Origin: Kitasatospora fiedleri
GTDB lineage: Bacteria > Actinomycetota > Actinomycetes > Streptomycetales > Streptomycetaceae
Direction: 5' to 3'
Length of the DNA: 64,000 nucleotides
NCBI RefSeq assembly: GCF_948472415.1
Contig: NZ_OX419519.1
Location: 930,001-994,000 of the forward strand
Of this stretch, positions 21,069-29,252 are shown in pieces; the first letter of the stretch is position 1; each line of letters begins with the position of its first letter. The notes under the pieces were generated by a model. The model was given only the letters and a program-made list of their open reading frames with translations. It had not been told where the DNA came from and ran no database searches. Made by a program: the position numbers and the translations under genes.

Positions 21069-21578
21069 TCAGGGGATCGCCAGGTCGTGCGCTCCGGTGA
21101 TGCAGTGCCAGACGGCCGCTCCGGCGGCGAGAGTGGGATACAGGCCGGTGTGATGGTCGGCGCAGGTGGGCCATACCACCCAGTGCGCGTCGGCGACGAA
21201 GGTTTGGACCGTCACCGCTGTGGCGGCCAGCGCCTCCGGGAGACCGATGGCACGGATCTGCTCGCCGTATACCTCGACCTCGCCCGACGGCTCGTAATCG
21301 CTGTGCGCGATGGCCCGGACGTACAGGTGGAGCTCAACACCCAAGTCCCGCTCGACTGCGGCCCGCAGCAGGTCGAGGGCTGTGCGGGCGAGCGCGACCC
21401 GGCGTTCGAACAAAAGGTCGATCAGGTAGGCCGGGGGTATCTCGCCGTGCATGTCGAAGACGTCCGCCAGCCACTGCCGCCCGCTGTCCGAGAGCGGGGC
21501 CAGCCAGGATCCGATGTCGGGATCGCGGCTCAGGGTCTCACTTCAGTCGGCGAACGCCGCGTCCCGTAGTTGCGGCAT
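21069..21578 (-). pseudogene. Unknown actinomycete protein with premature TGA
   Basis: The ATG at 21578 follows a good GGAGG, but codon 12 is TGA (21543-21545). After it the same frame stays open for 157 codons with sensible protein sequence: SRDPDIGSWLAPLSDSGRQW, then PPAYLIDLLFERRVALARTA, then VVWPTCADHHTGLYPTLAAG, ending at 21069. A TGG in place of TGA would give one 169-aa protein. The His/Cys/Trp-rich end (WPTCADHH, WHCITG) hints at metal binding. Internal initiation at the ATG at 21452 is possible. Real nonsense mutation or base-call error cannot be decided. It lies between cluster E and array D. Confidence 0.6.
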
Positions 21579-21864
21579 AGCCTCCGCGCCTCCCGCAGGT
21601 GGTGGCACCGCGCCGGCAACCGAAACGGCCCGGTCACGGCCTCGTCATTGCCAGTATGGGGCCGGGACCGGGGATTTCCGCTCCCCGCCCGCGCAGGAGT
21701 AGGTCCGCTGCCTCATGTCGGAGGGCCATGGGAGTATGCGCCCACGCCACCGCGCTCCTTGACACCTCCACAGCACCACCGAACAACAGCCGACCATCGC
21801 CATGCCGAACGTCGGCTACCCGGTGCGGAACCAGGCGACCACCGATCCCTGCCTCATCCACGTC

Positions 21865-21979
21865 CTGAAGGATCACCAGCCGGTCCGGGAAAGAAAGTAA
21901 CCTGATGTCGCTAATGTCCGAATCCCTGAAGCTTACGAATTCCGGGCCCACCGGCACGTAACACCGCAGGTCAACAAGA
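21865..21979 (+). promoter_or_regulatory. Leader of array D
   Basis: Third member of the leader family: GGAAAGAAAGTAACCTGATG, TCGCTAATGTCCGAATCCCT, GCTTACGAATTCCGGGCCC, and GTAACACCGCAGGTCAACAA, abutting the first repeat at 21980. It is more diverged from B than C is. Confidence 0.8.
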
Positions 21980-22745
21980 CTGCTCCCCGCGCCCGCGGGG
22001 ATGGTCCATGCTCCTGTACGCCCTCGCGCTCGTCTTCCTGCTGCTCCCCGCGCCCGCGGGGATGGTCCCTGGCGGATGCCCGCCGACCCCGTCTCCGCCT
22101 CCTGCTCCCCGCGTCCGCGGGGATGGTCCCGCGGCGTCCAGGCCCGGACGGTCGGTCACGTAGCTGCTCCCCGCGCCCGCGGGGATGGTCCCTCTCACTG
22201 CGCCTGCCGACCGGGTGGGGCCGCCTGCTCCCCGCGCCCGCGGGGATGGTCCCGCGGCGAGCGCGTCGCCGTTGACGAGCGGGGACTGCTCCCTGCGCCC
22301 GCGGGGATGGTCCCGAGACGGTGGAGCTGGCAGCTTCTAGGAACCGCTGCTCCCCGCGCCCGCGGGGATGGTCCCTGCGGGCCGGTGACGACCTGGTCGA
22401 CGGTCCCCTGCTCCCTGCTCCCCGCGCCCGCGGGGATGGTTCCCCGAACTTGGCCAGCTCCTTGACGATCTCCAGCTACTCCCCGCGCCCGCGGGGATGG
22501 CCCCGCCTCAGGGGCGGCGTCGGTGAAAATCCCGATCTGCTCCCCGCGCCCGCGGGGATGGCTTCCCGCTCGCTCGCTGCTGCGGCACTTGGGTCGAAGC
22601 GCTGTTCCCAGCGCCTGCGGTGAGAGCCCGGACAGCGTTACCTGACCGAGTGTCTCTCCATTTGCTGCCCGCGCTCGGGATGGTCCCGCCGCGCCGTCGT
22701 CGCCACCATCACTCTCGACCTGCTCCCCGTGCCTGCGGGGCCGAT
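21980..22745 (+). CRISPR. CRISPR array D (about 13 repeats, last ones degenerate)
   Basis: Repeats start at 21980, 22041, 22102, 22164, 22225, 22286, 22347, 22415, 22476 and 22537. Degenerate ones follow near 22602, 22662 and 22720. The consensus equals array B (loop GCCC). Before the repeat at 22415 the heptamer CTGCTCC/CTGCTCC is duplicated, stretching that period to 68 bp. A stray degenerate repeat also lies before the unit at about 21678. Distal repeats are truncated, marking the old end. Confidence 0.96.
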
Positions 22746-22931
22746 GTCGGAGGGGTGGCGGGGTGGGGCTTGGAGGTCGCGCTGGTTCAGGGCGCGGAGA
22801 CAGCCCCGCCCCGCCGCGCGGACGCCTAACCCGCGAACCGCCGTCCATACTTGGGAGTCCCGGCCGGCCGGAGGGGAGGACCGTCGGCGCGGCCTCCGGG
22901 GGCGGTAGTGGTGGAGCGGGTGGGCGTACGG

Positions 22932-22965
22932 GAGCGGGGCCCGCGCTGGTGCGCGGGCCCCGCTC
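22932..22965. terminator. Perfect hairpin terminator beyond array D
   Basis: 15-bp perfect stem (22932-22946 with 22951-22965) and a 4-nt loop TGGT. It lies between the end of array D (+) and the small hydrophobic protein gene (-), and could stop transcription from both. Confidence 0.8.
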
Positions 22966-23003
22966 GGTGTCCGGTCGCTCCGGGGTGCTGTCCTGGCCGT
23001 CGG

Positions 23004-23174
23004 CTACCAGCGGTACCAGCGGCCGCGGCTGCCACCGGCGTTGGTGCCGCGGGCGACGAAGCCCACCACCCACACCACCAGCACGATGATCGCCACCCAC
23101 CACAGGGCCTTGAGCGCGAACCCGGCGCCGAACAGGATCAGCGCCAGCAGCAGAACCAGAAGAAGGGGAACCAT
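23004..23174 (-). CDS. Small hydrophobic membrane protein
   Basis: 56 aa with two closely spaced hydrophobic segments (residues 2-17 VPLLLVLLLALILFGA and 22-40 ALWWVAIIVLVVWVVGFVAR), then a short Gly/Arg/Trp tail. The ATG at 23174 has GGAGG six bases upstream. It belongs to the 'hydrophobic protein' family present in most Streptomyces, of unknown role. It is preceded by a TetR gene on the same strand ~130 bp upstream and followed by a strong terminator. Confidence 0.8.
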   Translation of the reverse strand: MVPLLLVLLLALILFGAGFALKALWWVAIIVLVVWVVGFVARGTNAGGSRGRWYRW

Positions 23175-23302
23175 GATGACCTCCACGCAGTCGGTGTCGA
23201 TGCGCCGTATGCCCCTGAGCTGGACGGATATTCACATGAATCCGTGAGGGCCGCCGGGGCATGCGGTCGCGGGCCGGCTGGCCCAGGGCGGGGGGCGGCA
23301 GT

Positions 23303-23880
23303 TCAGCGGCTGGTGGCGTCGAGGAGTGTCTCCACAGCGGCGCGGGCGCGGGTGGCCGGGGTGGGGTCGCCGTCGATCGCGGCGGTCACGATGGCGCCCT
23401 CGGCGAGGAGTTGGACGGGGGTCGGGTCGGTGAGGCCCGCTGCGCGGGCCCAGTCGGCGAGTTGGGCGTGGAAGGCTGCCTTGTGGGCGCGCACCTCGGC
23501 GAGGACGGTCGGGGAGGTCGGGCCGAGTTCGCCGAAGGCGTTGATCCAGGCGCAGCCCCGGTAGCCGGGCTCGGCGAACCAGTGGCCCAGCCAGTCGAAC
23601 GCGGCGAGCAGCCGGGCGCGGGGGTGGCGGCCGCGGTGGTCTCGACGGCGGCGGCCAGGGCGGCCCGCCAGCGCAGGTCGCGGCGGCGCAGGACGGCCAC
23701 CACCAGGTCGTCCTTCGCGGGGTGCAGGCGGTAGATGCGTTTGAGCGGCAGGCCCGAGGCGGCCCGCACCTCGTCCATGCCGACGGCGCGGATGCCCTTC
23801 TCGTAGAACAGGGCTTCGGCGGCGTCCAGCAGGGCCTCGCTGTCCTGGCGGGTCTGCTCCTCGGTGTGCGGGGCGGGCAT
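23303..23880 (-). CDS. TetR/AcrR regulator, one frameshift
   Basis: 192 aa after correction. The N-terminal HTH (LLDAAEALFYEKGIRAVGMD, EVRAASGLPLKRIYRLHPAK) is typical TetR. The ligand domain follows a frame break near 23630 (GCCGCCACCCCC). One extra base joins it to HPRARLLAAFDWLGHWFAEP and EPGYRGCAWINAFGELG, the C-terminal pattern of the TetR subfamily that senses small organic ligands, and makes 193 codons. It is divergent from the NTF2-like gene with twin palindromes between them, so it probably represses both itself and that gene. Confidence 0.85.
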
Positions 23881-23951
23881 CGGCGGCTCCGGTTCGGCGG
23901 TGCTTGAGGGGGCTTGAAGGGGCTGGAGAGTGCTTGACGGTGCTTGACGTG

Positions 23952-24005
23952 GAGAACGGTCGTTCCCTAGCGTAGGCGCCGGCCGGATGGAGAACGGTCG
24001 TTCTC
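23952..24005. promoter_or_regulatory. Twin TetR operators
   Basis: GAGAACGGTCGTTCCC (23952-23967) and GAGAACGGTCGTTCTC (23990-24005), the second a perfect dyad with a GT centre; centres 38 bp apart. They fill the space between the divergent TetR and NTF2-like genes. Confidence 0.75.
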
Positions 24006-24045
24006 GATCCGGCGACCGCCACGACGCCGCACCGCAGGAGGCACC

Positions 24046-24510
24046 ATGCCCGAGGACCGCCCGCCGCTCCCCCCGTTCACCCGCGCCACCGCCCTCGCCA
24101 AGGTCCAGGCCGCCGAGGACGCCTGGAACACCCGTGACCCGGCCCGGGTCGCCCTCGCGTACACACCCGACACGGTCTGGCGTAACCGCGACACCTTCCT
24201 CACCGGCCGCGCCGAGGTCACCGCCTTCCTCGCCGCCAAGTGGCGGCGCGAGCGGGAGTACGCCCTGCGGAAGGACCTCTGGGCGTTCGAGGACGACCGG
24301 ATCGCCGTCCGGTTCCAGTACGAGTGGCACGACGCGGACGGCCAGTGGTGGCGCAGCTACGGGAACGAGCTGTGGGAGTTCGACCGCCACGGCCTGATGC
24401 GGCGGCGCGAGGCCAGCATCGACGACGTCCGCATCGACGCCGCCGACCGCCGCATCCACGGCCCGCGACCGGCCGCGGAGCGGGGCGGACCGGAACTGCC
24501 GCTGCGCTGA
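24046..24510 (+). CDS. NTF2-like / DUF1348 family protein
   Basis: 154-aa cone-shaped NTF2/SnoaL-fold protein. Typical features: [40 protein letters not shown], then [20 protein letters not shown] and [20 protein letters not shown]. This is the DUF1348 pattern, with a long final helix ending in the arginine-rich tail. Proteins of this group are often under TetR control and presumed to handle small organic compounds; the substrate is unknown. The ATG at 24046 follows GCAGGAGG. Transcription starts beside the twin TetR operators. Confidence 0.82.
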   Translation: MPEDRPPLPPFTRATALAKVQAAEDAWNTRDPARVALAYTPDTVWRNRDTFLTGRAEVTAFLAAKWRREREYALRKDLWAFEDDRIAVRFQYEWHDADGQWWRSYGNELWEFDRHGLMRRREASIDDVRIDAADRRIHGPRPAAERGGPELPLR

Positions 24511-24561
24511 GCTGCCCGTCTGAGCTGCCCGCCTGGGCGGCGGGCCGGGCGGTTCAGTAGC

Positions 24562-24855
24562 GTGTCCGCATGGTGCGAGTCCCCTGACCCCGAGCAGATC
24601 GAGGCCGGCCGCCGCCTGGGTGCGCTGTTCCGCGAGACCCGGGCCGGTCGTGACCCCGCCACCGTCGCCCACAGCGCCGGGATCTCCCCCGAGACGCTGC
24701 GGAAGATCGAGATGGGCCGGCTGCCCAGCCCGGGCTTCGGCACCGTCGTCGGCCTCTGCGCCGCGCTCGACCTGCCGCTCGACACCGCGGCCCACGTCTG
24801 GCTCGGCGAACCCACGGGCTGCCCCCCGCTCAGCGGGAGCGGGGGACACGAGTAG
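24562..24855 (+). CDS. XRE-type helix-turn-helix protein, N-terminus uncertain
   Basis: 97 aa as read from the GTG at 24562. The HTH is clear: EQIEAGRRLGALFRETRAG, VAHSAGISPETLRKIEMGRL, then the Gly/Pro-rich SPGFGTVVGLCAALDLPL. Similar proteins usually start MVR-P-LTPEQIEAG. An ATG at 24570 reads MVRVP and would run into this frame if one C were added to each of the two CCCC runs nearby (about 24584 and 24592). So the first residues shown may be an artefact of two deletions. Likely a small DNA-binding regulator; target unknown. Confidence 0.7.
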   Translation: MSAWCESPDPEQIEAGRRLGALFRETRAGRDPATVAHSAGISPETLRKIEMGRLPSPGFGTVVGLCAALDLPLDTAAHVWLGEPTGCPPLSGSGGHE

Positions 24856-24926
24856 CCGCCCCGGGCCCGGGTCCGGGGCGGCAATCGGCAACCGGCAACC
24901 GGCAACCGGCAACCAGTGGTGAGTGG

Positions 24927-25421
24927 TCAGGCGAGGACCAGGTACTGGCGGCCGTCGAGGAGTTCGCGGACGGCGTCCAGGTGGCCGGCGTGGGTGGCGG
25001 TCTCGGTGATCACGTGCAGGACGACCTCGCGCAGGGTGTCGTAGCGCCAGCCGTCGAAGAAGTCCGGCCACCAGGCGGGGGACGCGTCGAGGGAGGCGGT
25101 GGAGAGGAAGACGTCGGAGAGCGCCGCCTGCCCGCGGTAGAGGGCGAAGACCTCCTCGGCGGTCAGCTCCGGGGCGGGCTGCCAGGCGTCGCCGGCGTCG
25201 AGGATCTCGTCGATCGCGGTCCGGTCCCCCGCCGCGACCGCGCGGAACCAGAACTTCTCGTCGTCCAGGGCGAGGTGGTGCACCAGCCCGAGGCAGCTCC
25301 AGCCGGAGGGGAGGACCGGGCGGCGCAGGGCCTCCTCGTCCAGGCCCTCCAGGATGTCCAGGACGTGCTTGCGCTTGCCGTTCAAAACACCCAGCAGCGT
25401 GGTCAGTTCGGTGTCGGCCAT
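24927..25421 (-). CDS. DinB family protein (DUF664)
   Basis: 164-aa four-helix protein of the DinB/YfiT group, some members of which are metal-dependent thiol transferases (for example mycothiol- or bacillithiol-dependent). Putative metal-binding histidines lie in GLVHHLALDDEKFWF (about residue 48) and TATHAGHLDAVRELLDG (about residue 143). A Trp-rich middle holds DASPAWWPDFFDGW. The ATG at 25421 gives MADTELTTLL. The stretch just before the 3' end holds three copies of CCGGCAAC. It is followed upstream by a methyltransferase on the same strand. Confidence 0.8.
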   Translation of the reverse strand: MADTELTTLLGVLNGKRKHVLDILEGLDEEALRRPVLPSGWSCLGLVHHLALDDEKFWFRAVAAGDRTAIDEILDAGDAWQPAPELTAEEVFALYRGQAALSDVFLSTASLDASPAWWPDFFDGWRYDTLREVVLHVITETATHAGHLDAVRELLDGRQYLVLA

Positions 25422-25470
25422 GGGCCGGACCGTACCCCGTCCCACCGACGGCACGCACCCGGAACGGGGC

Positions 25471-26130
25471 TCAGGCCAGGGCCAGGACCGCGTAGCGCTC
25501 GTCGTGGACCGGGCCGCCCCACAGCGCCGGGTCGGCTTCGAGGGGTTCGACCCGCAGGTCACGGACCAGGGGGCGCAGCGCGGCGACCAGGACGGACGCG
25601 GTGACGCCGCCCGCCCAGGGCAGGCCCTCGGCACCCGGGGCGTAGGGCTCGACGGGCGTGTCGGCCTCGCGCCAGCGGCCCTCGACCAGCAGCAGGCGGC
25701 CGCCCGGGCGCAGCAGGTCGGTCCAGGCGTGGAGGGCGGCGTGCGGGTCGGGGAGGGTCCAGAGCAGGTGGCGGGAGAGCACCGCGTCGTACCGGCCGTC
25801 ACCGGTCGGGGGGAGGCTCGCGTCACCGACCAGGAAGCGCCCGTCCAACCCGGCGGCGGCCAGCTTGGCCCGGGCCCGGTCGACCATCGCGGGGGCGAGG
25901 TCGACGCCCGTCACCCGGTGCCCGGCCTCGGCGAGGAGCAGGGAGAGCGAACCGGTGCCGCAGCCGACGTCCAGCACGTCGAGCCCCGCACCGGGCAGCC
26001 ACCCCGCGAGGCGCCGCCGCCAGGCCCGCCGGGTGACGTCGTCGCGCAGGCCGTGGTCGGGCTCCCGGTCGAACGCGGGGGCGGCGGCGTTCCAGTAGGC
26101 GGCGATCGGGCCGAGCGGAGGTTCGTCCAT
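25471..26130 (-). CDS. Class I SAM-dependent methyltransferase
   Basis: 219 aa. Motif I LDVLDVGCGTGSLSLLLAEA binds SAM; the acidic loop GVDLAPAMVDRARAKL, motif II GDASLPPTGDGRYDAVLSRH and motif III LRPGGRLLLVEG follow in order. It is of the Methyltransf_11/25 type, substrate unknown. The N-terminal AAYWNAAAPAFDREPDHGL recalls small-molecule O- or C-methyltransferases. Alone on the strand between the DinB and LysE genes, with short gaps. Confidence 0.88.
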   Translation of the reverse strand: MDEPPLGPIAAYWNAAAPAFDREPDHGLRDDVTRRAWRRRLAGWLPGAGLDVLDVGCGTGSLSLLLAEAGHRVTGVDLAPAMVDRARAKLAAAGLDGRFLVGDASLPPTGDGRYDAVLSRHLLWTLPDPHAALHAWTDLLRPGGRLLLVEGRWREADTPVEPYAPGAEGLPWAGGVTASVLVAALRPLVRDLRVEPLEADPALWGGPVHDERYAVLALA

Positions 26131-26232
26131 CCGGGCAGGGTCCCACCCGCCGGTGACAGTCGGCGGTCCCGGTCGGCTCGGCTCCCTCCGCCGGCTCGGC
26201 CCCCCTCCGCCCCCTCCGCCGTCTCAGCCGTC

Positions 26233-26910
26233 TCAGCCGGCCAGCGCGAGACGTACCGCGAACACCGCGACCAGGCCGTACCCGGCGGCGTGGGTGAGCC
26301 GGCGGGCCCGGGGGCCAAGCCGCGCCCCGGCCAGTGCCCCGGCTGCGGCGAGCACCTGCTGCCAGACCAGGGAGGCCAGGAAGACGCCGACGACGAACGC
26401 GGCGGAGCCGTCACCGGCAGTGCTGCCCCGGGCGGTGGTCAGGGCGGTGAAGTAGAGGGCGGTGGTCGGGTTGACGGCCGTGAGCAGCGCGAACCGGAGG
26501 AAGGAGCGGGCCACCACGGACGCCTGACGGGGCTCGGCGGGCTCGGCAGGCTCGGCGGGGCCGGCGGGGCCGGCGGGCCCCACGGACGCGGCGGGCCGTG
26601 CGGGGGCGGTCGAAGCGGTGGTGGCGAAGCGGCGTAGGCCGAGCAGTCCGTGGGCGGCGATCGCGGCGAGCAGGAGGGCGGAGGCGGCCCGTACCGCGCT
26701 CTCGTGTCCGGTCAGGAGGGTGGCGACCTGTGGTCCGGCCAGCACGGCGGCTGCCGCGTACGCGCCGTCGACGGTGGCCACGGCGGTGGCGGCGCCCGCG
26801 GCGGGGGCCCAGCCCCGGCGGCCCTCCTGGAGGAGGAGCACGCCGATCGCGCCGAGCGGCAGCGCCACTCCGAGCCCGGCCAGTGCACCCGCGACCAGCG
26901 TCTGTGTCAT
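26233..26910 (-). CDS. LysE-family exporter
   Basis: 225-aa inner-membrane exporter of amino acids or similar small molecules. Six hydrophobic segments can be placed. The family Gly-rich N-terminus is present (LAGLGVALPLGAIGVLLLQE), as is the conserved FALLTAVNPTTALYFTAL after a central loop. The loop (about residues 105-130) carries an unusual run of GPA and AEP repeats. The ATG at 26910 (MTQTLVAG) is the natural start. Confidence 0.82.
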   Translation of the reverse strand: MTQTLVAGALAGLGVALPLGAIGVLLLQEGRRGWAPAAGAATAVATVDGAYAAAAVLAGPQVATLLTGHESAVRAASALLLAAIAAHGLLGLRRFATTASTAPARPAASVGPAGPAGPAEPAEPAEPRQASVVARSFLRFALLTAVNPTTALYFTALTTARGSTAGDGSAAFVVGVFLASLVWQQVLAAAGALAGARLGPRARRLTHAAGYGLVAVFAVRLALAG

Positions 26911-27001
26911 TCCGACACGATGGCGCTCGCGCCCCGTCCGGCGCACCGCATTTTCTGCGGGCACCGGGCACCGGACGCCGGGCACCAGACGCCGGTCCCG
27001 G

Positions 27002-27316
27002 TCAGCCGTGCCGGGTTCCGCCGCGGCGGCGGTGGGCCGCGGCGACGGCCCGGACCGAGCGGTAGGAGAGCACCGCGAGGGTCGATTCGGCGGACAGCAC
27101 GGAGGCGGTGCTGCGCCAGGAGCCGAGCGAGAGGACTGAGAGCGCCGAGCCGACCGAGCCGATCGACAGGAAGGACCCGACCGAGCCGACGGACAGGAAC
27201 GAGCCGATCGAACCGATCGAGAGGAACGAGGCGGTCGAGCCGAGCGAGAAGCCGTCGGCCGCTGCCGCGCGCAGCCGTTGCGCGCGGATCTTCGGGGTAG
27301 GTGGTCGGACGGACAT
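27002..27316 (-). CDS. Ser-Gly repeat protein of unknown function
   Basis: 104 aa. The ATG at 27316 has a strong GGAGGGG. After a basic N-terminus (MSVRPPTPKIRAQRLRAAAA) come eight or so short repeats of the form LS(I/V)GS(I/V)GSF, for example FLSIGSIGSFLSVGSVGSFL. A second Ser-rich part and a basic Arg/Gly tail follow. Hydrophobic and small residues alternate as in beta-solenoids or membrane-spanning glycine-zipper hairpins. Similar proteins occur in streptomycetes without a known role. It is divergent from the ArsB-like permease gene. Confidence 0.7.
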   Translation of the reverse strand: MSVRPPTPKIRAQRLRAAAADGFSLGSTASFLSIGSIGSFLSVGSVGSFLSIGSVGSALSVLSLGSWRSTASVLSAESTLAVLSYRSVRAVAAAHRRRGGTRHG

Positions 27317-27518
27317 GTCCCCTCCTTCTGCACCTGTCGGCCTGTCGGCCTGCTGGCCTGCTACCTGCCCCCAGCCTTCCGCCGGGACCCCGCCCGCGCA
27401 AAGGCGCCGGTCGCCGGGGGTGCCGGGTCCGGCGGCGGCGGGGGCGGAGCTGCTTGGATGGGGCGTTCGTCGGGCCCACCGGGTCCGGTGCGTCGGGTGT
27501 GAGGGAGGAGCGGGTCCG

Positions 27519-28783
27519 GTGAGTACGGTGTCCGCCGAGGTGCTGTCGTTGGTCCTGCTGGCGGCGGTGCTGGTGTGCGCGGTCCGACGGCCGTTCGGGT
27601 GGCCGGAGGCGGTGGTGGCGGTGCCGGCGGCGGGGGTGCTGGTGGCGGTGGGGGCGGTGTCGCCGGCCGCGGCGTGGGCCGAGGTGGGGCGGCTGGCGCC
27701 GGTGGTGGGGTTCCTGGCGGCGGTGCTGGTGCTGGCGCAGCTGTGCGACGACGAGGGGCTGTTCGAGGCGTGCGGCCGCTGGATGGCGGGGGCTTCGGGC
27801 GGGCGGCCGGTGCGGCTGCTGGGGCAGGTGTTCGCGGTGGCGGCGGTGGTCACGGCGGTGCTCAGCCTGGACGCGACGGTGGTGCTGCTGACCCCGGTGG
27901 TGATCGCCACGGCGGGGACGCTGGGGGTGCGGCCCCCGCACGTGTACGCGTGCACGTGTACGCGTGCGGGCACCTGGCGAACACGGCCTCGCTGCTGCTG
28001 CCGGTCTCCAACCTGACCAATCTGCTGGCGTTCACCGCCAGCGGTCTGGGGTTCGGCCGGTTCACGGCGCTGATGGCGCTGCCGTGGCTGGCCGCGGTGG
28101 GGGTGGAGTACCTGGTGCTGCGGCGGTGGTTCGCGGCCGAGCTGGCGGTGCCCGCCGAGCGGCCGGTGGCGGCGGGCGGGGTGCGGCTGCCCCGGTTCGC
28201 GCTGTGGACGGTCGCGGGGACGCTGGCGGGTTTCGCGCTGGCCTCGGCGGTCGGCGTCTCCCCGGCGTGGGCCGCGGCGGCGGGCGCGCTGGTGCTGGCG
28301 GTGCGGGCGCTGGCCGGTCGGCGCAGCACGCCGCGCCGAATCCTGTCGGCGGCGGCCGTCCCGTTCCTGGCCTTCGTGCTGGCGCTGGGCGTGGTGGTGC
28401 GGGCGGTGGTGGACAACGGGCTGGCCGACCGGCTGGCGGCGGTGGTCCCGGCGGGCGACACGCTGCCGGTGCTGTTCGCACTGGCCGGGCTGGCGGCGGT
28501 GCTGGCCAACCTGGTCAACAACCTCCCGGCGACGCTGCTGCTGGTCCCGCTGGCCGCCCCGTCCGGTCCCGGCCCGGTGCTGGCCGTGCTGCTCGGCGTG
28601 AACCTCGGCCCGAACCTGACGTACGCGGGCTCCCTCGCCACCCTGCTGTGGCGCCGGATCACCCGGGAGCGGAAGGTCGACGACGGCGGTCCGCGGCTGT
28701 TCACCGCGCTGGGCGCGCTCACCGTGCCGACCACCCTGGCTGCGTCCGTCCTGGCCCTCTGGGTCTCGCTGCGCCTGTTCTGA
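27519..28783 (+). CDS. ArsB/NhaD-type permease broken by a 14-bp tandem duplication
   Basis: Predicted integral membrane anion/arsenite permease of the SLC13/ArsB group, 416 aa if repaired. At least ten hydrophobic segments, with LANLVNNLPATLLLVPLAAP and GVNLGPNLTYAGSLATLLWR the family-typical C-terminal motifs. The 14-bp sequence CACGTGTACGCGTG is present twice in tandem (27939-27966), shifting the frame. Removing one copy restores HVYACGHLANTASLLLPVSN and a length of 417 codons. Unlike other breaks here this is a clean duplication, so it may be a true mutation or slippage. GTG start at 27519 after GGGAGGAG. Confidence 0.8.
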
Positions 28784-29252
28784 GCGGTGGCGGCGGCCGT
28801 CCAACGGTGGTCGTCCGACGGCGGTCGCCCCGCAGGCCGCCGCCCTGACGCCGCCCTGACGCCGCCCTGGCGCCGCCCGGACACCGCACGCACACCGCCC
28901 GGGCGGCGGGCGAACTGACCGGGTGTCAGCTCCCGTTCGCCGGGTTTTCCGATGATCGGCGGTGTGAGATCCGCCACGGCCGGGGGAATTGCGTAGACAC
29001 GGCCGGGTGAGGCAGGGTGAATCGGCGTCAGGCCCTGCGCACGGCCCCGCACACCCGCCGACTCCGGTCGGCGGGCCGATGACTTGAACGACCGCGAGGC
29101 CGTGCGCCGCTCGATCCACCCGCCGCTCCGGGCCCGTCCGGGGCGGCGGCCGAGTCCGCGTCTCCCGTGACCAGTGTTCGACGGAGGCCAGCGCCAGGGG
29201 CAGATAACGCGCCCGTGCGGTCACAGGACGGGCGACGCCGGAAGGAAACCAT
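28784..29252 (+). other. Long leader region before the transglycosylase gene
   Basis: No gene is seen in 469 bp. It contains GC-rich direct repeats (GACGCCGCCCT twice near 28848-28870) and a perfect 9-bp hairpin at 29054-29075, plus AGGGTGAATC at 29011. Cell-wall hydrolase genes of actinomycetes often have regulated leaders; no known RNA element can be named with confidence. Confidence 0.4.

Noticed and set aside
19060..21770. TTGACA in the array-upstream element as a crRNA promoter -35 box
   Set aside because: No plausible -10 box lies 16-18 bp downstream in any copy, and the true leaders lie further on.
29000..29100. A second c-di-AMP riboswitch before the transglycosylase gene
   Set aside because: AGGGTGAATC and a hairpin are present, but too few other conserved features; kept only as an unassigned leader.
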